Source: Bacillus sp. B1-b2
GTDB lineage: Bacteria; Bacillota; Bacilli; Bacillales; Cytobacillaceae
Direction of reading: 5' to 3'
Assembly (NCBI RefSeq): GCF_009183415.1
Contig: NZ_WEHU01000009.1
Span: 62,001-126,000, forward strand
Length of the DNA stretch: 64,000 nucleotides
Positions 58,898 to 64,000 of this stretch are shown piece by piece (the first letter of the stretch is position 1; the number at the start of each line of letters is the position of its first letter). The notes under the pieces are model-generated. The model had not been told where the DNA came from and ran no database searches. It saw only the letters and a program-made list of their open reading frames with translations. Both the position numbers and the translations under genes were made by a program.

Positions 58898-61546
58898 TTA
58901 TTTTGCCATAAACTTCACTTGAATTATTTTACTTATTTCCATTAAAATAACTGCTCCTATTGCGAGAAGTGTAGCTATTAACCATTCATTGAAACCAAAA
59001 GTTGCTGGAATCGCAAATACTCCTCTTGCAAATGGTAAGATTGTGATAAGATAAAGAACAAAACAAATACCTACAGCACCTAATACATATTTATTCGAGA
59101 ATGGCCCAACTCCAATGATTGTTTGCGTATTAGATCGTGCAGCAAAGGTTTGAAGTGAACGCGAAAGAATTAGGGTTGTGAATGCCATCGCTACTCCCAA
59201 TTCCTCTGAATGCTGTAAGCCGATGTAATGAGAAACAATTACAGCTGCACCTATTAATATTCCTCTAGTTACAACTGATCTTAACGTTCCTCCTGCAAAT
59301 ATACCTTCATTTACGTCTCTAGGCTTTCGCTTCATTACGCCTGGCTCCGATTTTTCCATACCTAAGGCAATCGCTGGTAAAGAATCATTTACTAGGTTGA
59401 TGAAAAGAAGTTGTAGAGCTGTAAATGGATTAGCCCACCCTGCTATTACCGCAAAGAGAATAGCAATAATCGCACCAAAGTTACCTGCAAATAAATATCC
59501 TATCGATTTCTTAATGTTATCGAATACTGTTCTACCAACTCCAACTGCATTAACTATTGATACAAAGTTATCATCTGTTAATATCATATCGGCAGAATCC
59601 TTTGCAACATCTGTTCCACTTCCCATTGCAATACCGATATCCGCTTGTTTTAGTGCAGGAGCATCGTTTACACCATCTCCTGTCATTGCCACTATTCGAT
59701 TTTTCTTTTGCCACGCTTTTACTATTCTTATTTTATTTTCTGGTGAAACCCTAGCATAAACAGAAATGCTTTCCAATTTTTTATCTAATTCTTCCTCAGA
59801 TAGTGCATCTAATTCCTGTCCCGTTAATGCCATATCTTCTTCATTCATTAGTCCTATTTTACGACCGATTGCTTGTGCTGTTGTTTTATGATCTCCAGTA
59901 ATCATTACTGTTCTGACACCAGCATTCTTCGTATGTTCAATTGCTTCATACACTTCGTCTCTTGGAGGATCCATCATTGCAGTTAAACCAACTAAAGTGA
60001 TTTCTTGTTCATCCTCAATGGTAAGTGTTTTCTTACTTTCAGGTATAGATTTATAACCATATGCTAAGACCCTTAAAGCTTGATGAGAGAAGTTTTCATT
60101 TGCTTCTTGTAACTTGGTCAACCAATCATTGGTTAACTCTTTTTCTTCTCCATTGATTAATATCTTAGTTGCCCGATTGAACATAACATCTGGTCCACCT
60201 TTAATGAGCATAAGGTGTTGACCATCGATAGTATTCAAGGTAGACATTAGTTTACGATCCGAATCAAATGGTAATTCAGACTCTCTTTTATAGTGAGAGC
60301 GAACTTGTTCGTAATCCCTTTTTCCACTATCATTGTAGAAATTGATCAGTGCAACCTCTGTTGGATCGCCGATTTCTCGATTATCTTTATTTATGTAGGA
60401 ATCATTACATAATACTGCAATTTGAAGTAGAAGTCGTTCAGATTGATTCCAATCCGATTCATTAGCAGGGATATGTTCTTTTGTTCCTTCTGGAATAAAG
60501 TAATCTGTTACAGTCATTTTATTTTGGGTTAGTGTTCCAGTTTTATCCGTACAAATGACACTAGTAGAGCCTAACGTTTCAACAGCAGGAAGCTTTCTAA
60601 TGATCGCACTCTGTTTTGCCATCTTATTTGTACCAACTGAGAGTACAATTGTTACTATAGAAGAAAGAGCCTCTGGTATCGCTGCAACTGCAACAGCTAC
60701 TGCAAATAATAAGGCATTTAAAATGGAAGTTGTAACATCAACAGTTTCGTCACCTAACCAGATTCGGGCTGCTTGAATAGCAAATATAACAATAGATAAT
60801 AGAAGAATTCCTACTCCTAATTTCTTACTAAAGTCTGCTAGCTTTTGTTGCAGAGGCGTCTGTTTCTCTTCAGCTGTATTTAGTAAGTCAGCAATTTTCC
60901 CAATCTCTGTTTTCTCTCCAGTTCCTGTAACAACATATGTAGCTCGACCGTAGGATACTAGAGAACTGCTAAAGACCATATTTATACGGTCACCAAGTGC
61001 TGCATCTTCCTTAATAACAATATCCTGCTTCTCAATAGCTTCTGATTCTCCAGTTAACATTCCTTCATTAACTTTTAAAGAACCACTATCAATAACACGC
61101 CCATCGGCTGGAACATAATCTCCCGCTTCCAAAAAGACGATATCTCCAGGAACTAATTCACGTGCAGGAATAGTCATATTGGTATTATCTCTTCTTACTT
61201 TCGCTTCAGGTGCACTCATGCTCCTTAAAGCATCTAATGAACTTTCCGCTTTTTTCGTTTGTATCACACTAATGACCGAGTTAAGTAATAATACAAGAAA
61301 AATGATAATGGACTCGACAAACTTTCCCATTATAAGCTGAATTACAATTACTACTAATAATACAATAACCATTGGATCTTTAAATGTTTCCAGAAACAGC
61401 TTCCAAACAGGCATTTTTTCTTTATCTGGTAACTCATTATACCCATCTTTCTCAAGACGAGTTTTTACATCTTCAGAAGAAAGACCATTTGCTGTAGACT
61501 GAATTTCTTGTAGAACTGTTTCTTTTTCCTTTTGATAGAACTCCAT
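58898..61546 (-). CDS. Calcium-type P-type ATPase (P2A subfamily)
   Basis: 882 residues. N-terminal cation-ATPase domain, actuator motif TGES (165-168), M4 motif AIPEALSSI with the P-E ion-binding pair, phosphorylation site Asp334 in CTDKTGTLTQN, hinge MTGDGVNDAPALKQADIGIA, and six C-terminal helices with M5/M6 residues NLVNDSLPAIALG. This matches SERCA-like bacterial calcium exporters (YloB, LMCA1). I do not know it at this position in B. subtilis; it appears inserted between ykwC and ptsI. Confidence 0.92.
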   Translation of the reverse strand: MEFYQKEKETVLQEIQSTANGLSSEDVKTRLEKDGYNELPDKEKMPVWKLFLETFKDPMVIVLLVVIVIQLIMGKFVESIIIFLVLLLNSVISVIQTKKAESSLDALRSMSAPEAKVRRDNTNMTIPARELVPGDIVFLEAGDYVPADGRVIDSGSLKVNEGMLTGESEAIEKQDIVIKEDAALGDRINMVFSSSLVSYGRATYVVTGTGEKTEIGKIADLLNTAEEKQTPLQQKLADFSKKLGVGILLLSIVIFAIQAARIWLGDETVDVTTSILNALLFAVAVAVAAIPEALSSIVTIVLSVGTNKMAKQSAIIRKLPAVETLGSTSVICTDKTGTLTQNKMTVTDYFIPEGTKEHIPANESDWNQSERLLLQIAVLCNDSYINKDNREIGDPTEVALINFYNDSGKRDYEQVRSHYKRESELPFDSDRKLMSTLNTIDGQHLMLIKGGPDVMFNRATKILINGEEKELTNDWLTKLQEANENFSHQALRVLAYGYKSIPESKKTLTIEDEQEITLVGLTAMMDPPRDEVYEAIEHTKNAGVRTVMITGDHKTTAQAIGRKIGLMNEEDMALTGQELDALSEEELDKKLESISVYARVSPENKIRIVKAWQKKNRIVAMTGDGVNDAPALKQADIGIAMGSGTDVAKDSADMILTDDNFVSIVNAVGVGRTVFDNIKKSIGYLFAGNFGAIIAILFAVIAGWANPFTALQLLFINLVNDSLPAIALGMEKSEPGVMKRKPRDVNEGIFAGGTLRSVVTRGILIGAAVIVSHYIGLQHSEELGVAMAFTTLILSRSLQTFAARSNTQTIIGVGPFSNKYVLGAVGICFVLYLITILPFARGVFAIPATFGFNEWLIATLLAIGAVILMEISKIIQVKFMAK

Positions 61547-61748
61547 TTCTTAGCATCCAACTCCTTATATGTTTATTTACCTAACATCCAGCTACCCCTT
61601 TTTTACATTATGCCAGAAAATAATACTTAACTCCTAACAATTTACTTCCCTTAACATAATTAAAATAATCCAAAAATATTTGCAGTTCCTTTAATAGCTT
61701 CCCACTTTCATATCATATCAACCCTAAATTATTTAAATTCAATAAAAA
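61547..61748. other. Upstream region of the P-type ATPase
   Basis: A/T-rich, no gene; a CTTAGCATCCAA-type leader precedes the ATPase start. I see no riboswitch. Confidence 0.3.
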
Positions 61749-61774
61749 AACTGACTAGAATTCTCTAGTCAGTT
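61749..61774 (-). terminator. Terminator of ptsHI
   Basis: AACTGACTAGA / TCTAGTCAGTT then seven Ts on the minus strand, about 100 bp past ptsI. Confidence 0.88.
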
Positions 61775-61870
61775 CATAAGGGGAAAAATGAGAATAGCGT
61801 TAAGCTAACAAATTAAGTAGCTATTGCTATTTTTATTTTTCCCCCTATATAAATTTGCTAAACCACTTTA

Positions 61871-63589
61871 TTAAGAAAGTTTTGTAGCAGCCTTAACAGC
61901 TTCCATAACTTCCTCAGTAGTGGACATTTGAAGTGCTTTTGCAGCTAATTCTTGCATTTCTGCTTTAGATAGCTGTAGGATTTGTGATCTAGCTTTTAAG
62001 ATAGATGTTGCACTCATAGAGAACTCATCTAAACCTAAACCTAATAACAATGGAATTGCAGTCTCATCTCCAGCCATTTCTCCACACATACCTGCCCATT
62101 TACCTTCTTTATGAGCTGCATCAATAACCATTTTAATTAGACGTAGGATTGATGGGTTATATGGTTGGTAAAGGTATGAAACACGCTCATTCATACGGTC
62201 TGCAGCCATTGTGTATTGGATTAAATCATTTGTACCAATACTGAAGAAGTCTACTTCTTTTGCAAATTGATCTGCAAGGACAGCTGTAGATGGAATTTCA
62301 ACCATGATTCCTAATTCAATTTTCTCCGCTACTGTAACGCCTTCAGCAAGTAAATTAGCTTTTTCTTCTTCAAGTAAAGCTTTTGCTGCACGGAACTCAT
62401 TTAATGTAGCGATCATCGGGAACATGATTTTCAAGTTTCCGTATGAGCTTGCACGCAATAATGCACGAAGCTGTGTACGGAAAATATCTTGCTCTTCTAA
62501 GCATAGACGAATAGCACGGAAACCTAAGAATGGGTTCATTTCTTTTGGAAGATCAAGATATGGAAGTTCTTTATCTCCACCAATGTCTAATGTACGAACA
62601 ACAACTGGTTTACCTTTCATGCCTTCTAATACCGCTTTGTAAGACTCAAACTGCTCATCTTCTGTTGGAAGTTGGTCTCTTCCCATGTATAAGAATTCAG
62701 TTCTATATAGACCTACAGCTTCTCCACCATTGTTTACTACACCCTCTAAGTCATTTGGTGTTCCAATGTTAGCAGCAAGTTCAACATGAACGCCGTCAGA
62801 GCTTACTGTTTTTTCATTAACAAGCTTGGCCCATTCTGCTTTTTGTTCTTCATATTGAGCAGCTGTTTTCTCATAACTAGCTACTACTTCTGGAGTTGGA
62901 TTAATATGGATTTCACCTTTTAATCCGTCAACAATAACTAAATCGCCATTGTTAATTTCTTCTGTTGCTTTTTTCGTTCCAACTACTGCTGGAATTTCTA
63001 AAGAACGAGCCATAATAGCAGAGTGAGATGTACGACCACCGATGTCTGTTGTGAAACCCTTAACAAACTGACGGTTAAGCTGTGCTGTATCAGAAGGAGT
63101 TAAATCTTCTGCTACTACAATTACTTCTTCAGAAATCATGCTTGGGTTAGCTAAGTGTACGCCTAAAAGATGAGACATAACACGTTTTGTCACATCACGG
63201 ATATCAGCAGCTCTTTCTTTCATATACTCATTATCCATTGATTCGAACATCGTGATAAACATATCAGTCGTTTCTTTTAATGCAACTTCTGCATTAACAA
63301 GTTCTGCTTTCACTTTATCTTCAATAGGTGTGATTAATTCTGGATCACTTAAAACTAATAAATGTGCTTCAAAGATAGCAGCTTTATCAGCTCCAAGTTC
63401 GTTATGTGCTTTTTCACGAATAGCTTCTAATTCGCCTTTCGCTTTGCTTAAAGCTTCTTGAAAACGGTTGATTTCCAAGTCAGCATCAGCTACAGTCGTT
63501 TTTTCAAAAGAAAGATCAGGTTCTACTAGGCGATAAGCTTTGGCAATGGCTATTCCACTAGATGCGGCAATTCCTTGTAAGAAACTCAT
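61871..63589 (-). CDS. ptsI: Phosphoenolpyruvate-protein phosphotransferase (PTS enzyme I)
   Basis: 572 residues. Moves phosphate from PEP to HPr. N-terminal HPr-binding and phosphohistidine domains with active His189 in [13 protein letters not shown], then the PEP-binding TIM barrel ([43 protein letters not shown] with the catalytic Cys). The start overlaps the ptsH stop by 1 bp (TAATG). Confidence 0.98.
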   Translation of the reverse strand: MSFLQGIAASSGIAIAKAYRLVEPDLSFEKTTVADADLEINRFQEALSKAKGELEAIREKAHNELGADKAAIFEAHLLVLSDPELITPIEDKVKAELVNAEVALKETTDMFITMFESMDNEYMKERAADIRDVTKRVMSHLLGVHLANPSMISEEVIVVAEDLTPSDTAQLNRQFVKGFTTDIGGRTSHSAIMARSLEIPAVVGTKKATEEINNGDLVIVDGLKGEIHINPTPEVVASYEKTAAQYEEQKAEWAKLVNEKTVSSDGVHVELAANIGTPNDLEGVVNNGGEAVGLYRTEFLYMGRDQLPTEDEQFESYKAVLEGMKGKPVVVRTLDIGGDKELPYLDLPKEMNPFLGFRAIRLCLEEQDIFRTQLRALLRASSYGNLKIMFPMIATLNEFRAAKALLEEEKANLLAEGVTVAEKIELGIMVEIPSTAVLADQFAKEVDFFSIGTNDLIQYTMAADRMNERVSYLYQPYNPSILRLIKMVIDAAHKEGKWAGMCGEMAGDETAIPLLLGLGLDEFSMSATSILKARSQILQLSKAEMQELAAKALQMSTTEEVMEAVKAATKLS

Positions 63590-63855
63590 TATTCTGCTAA
63601 ACCTTCTTTGTTTAAAGTTTCTTGTAATCCGTTAATAGCTTCTTGCTCATCGCTACCGTCAGCAATAATTTTAATTTCTGCACCTTGGCCAATACCTAAA
63701 GACATAACACCCATGATAGATTTAAGATTTACTTTTTTATCTTTGTACTCTAATTGAATATCTGCATCAAATTTGCTTGCAGCTTGTACTAATAATGTAG
63801 CTGGTCTTGCATGAATTCCTGTATCTGCAATCACTTTAAATTGTTTTTCTAACAT
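63589..63855 (-). CDS. ptsH: Phosphocarrier protein HPr
   Basis: 88 residues from the ATG at 63855; AAGGAG lies 12 bp upstream, somewhat long. His15 in [13 protein letters not shown] is the PEP-dependent phosphorylation site; Ser46 in [15 protein letters not shown] is the HPr-kinase site for catabolite repression. A TTG at 63876 would add seven residues and has no SD. ptsG of B. subtilis is not seen within the 124 bp upstream. Confidence 0.98.
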   Translation of the reverse strand: MLEKQFKVIADTGIHARPATLLVQAASKFDADIQLEYKDKKVNLKSIMGVMSLGIGQGAEIKIIADGSDEQEAINGLQETLNKEGLAE

Positions 63856-63966
63856 AAATGAATCAAACTCCTTCAAAATAATTTAAATAAGATGTGAACA
63901 ATTTCGTATACTTAGTTAAACTTAAAAGCCCAAAAAGCAAAGGAAAACTCTTGCTTATCCATAATT

Positions 63967-63996
63967 AATATATAACTTTATTCCTACCATTGTAAA
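63967..63996 (-). promoter_or_regulatory. Candidate ptsHI promoter
   Basis: Minus strand TTTACA (63991-63996), 18-bp spacer, TATATT (63967-63972). SigA-like, about 110 bp ahead of ptsH. Confidence 0.5.
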
Positions 63997-64000
63997 CTGA

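Overview
The window is a core chromosomal segment of a low-G+C, endospore-forming Firmicute of the Bacillaceae (Bacillus sensu lato). The evidence is A/T-rich sequence, strong AGGAGG-type ribosome binding sites, many TTG and GTG starts, sporulation genes (ylbJ, gerR-like, ylbD, ylaJ) and a gene order that matches, in reverse, the Bacillus subtilis stretch from ptsHI to pbpB. The species cannot be named from the sequence alone. No rRNA, tRNA, insertion sequence, prophage or CRISPR array is visible.

Layout, left to right. 1-3.7 kb: division and cell-wall cluster read leftward (mraZ, rsmH, ftsL, truncated pbpB) with a mraZ promoter and phased MraZ boxes. 3.9-9.3 kb: bshC, a DUF3397 membrane protein, panE, a GerR/RsfA regulator, a DUF523 protein, rpmF and yceD. 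9.6-18.3 kb: the ylb region (tmcAL, ylbK, ylbJ, coaD, rsmD, ylbG, ricF, a lipoprotein, ylbE, ylbD, ylbC). 18.4-21.5 kb: a reduced cta locus (ctaM-like DUF420 and ctaB only) beside ftsW. 21.7-32 kb: the yla/ykt region (ylaN, ylaL, phoH-type ylaK, ylaJ, ylaI, typA, ylaF, suhB, ykzI, yktB, yktA, speA). 32.6-33.6 kb: a gene-free island of repeats. 33.6-38.5 kb: the pdhABCD operon. 39-43 kb: ykyA, def, a tiny basic ORF with a structured RNA, rpoY and rnjA. 43-49 kb: ktrC, mscS, dapL, dapH, ccpC, darB and small genes. 49.4-58.8 kb: a redoxin, ykuI, a C39-like peptidase, ykyB, cheV, an MFS transporter, patA and ykwC. 58.9-63.9 kb: a calcium-type P-ATPase, ptsI and ptsH.

How the genes fit together. 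Pyruvate dehydrogenase, the general PTS proteins and CcpC belong to central carbon flow. DapH, PatA and DapL form most of the acetylated diaminopimelate branch and supply precursors used by the PBP2B/FtsW wall machinery. KtrC, DarB and MscS are potassium, c-di-AMP and osmotic functions. RicF, RNase J1, the RNAP epsilon subunit and YlaK concern RNA turnover and transcription.

The less ordinary content lies between genes and in small ORFs: two copies of a dispersed hairpin element with apparent compensatory changes; structured RNA candidates at 14.6 kb and 40.9 kb; a CTG-initiated ylbC; unlisted small proteins at 48.6 and 56.3 kb; and a cta locus lacking ctaA, ctaCDEF and the neighbouring pycA. 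I found no clear new multi-gene system.
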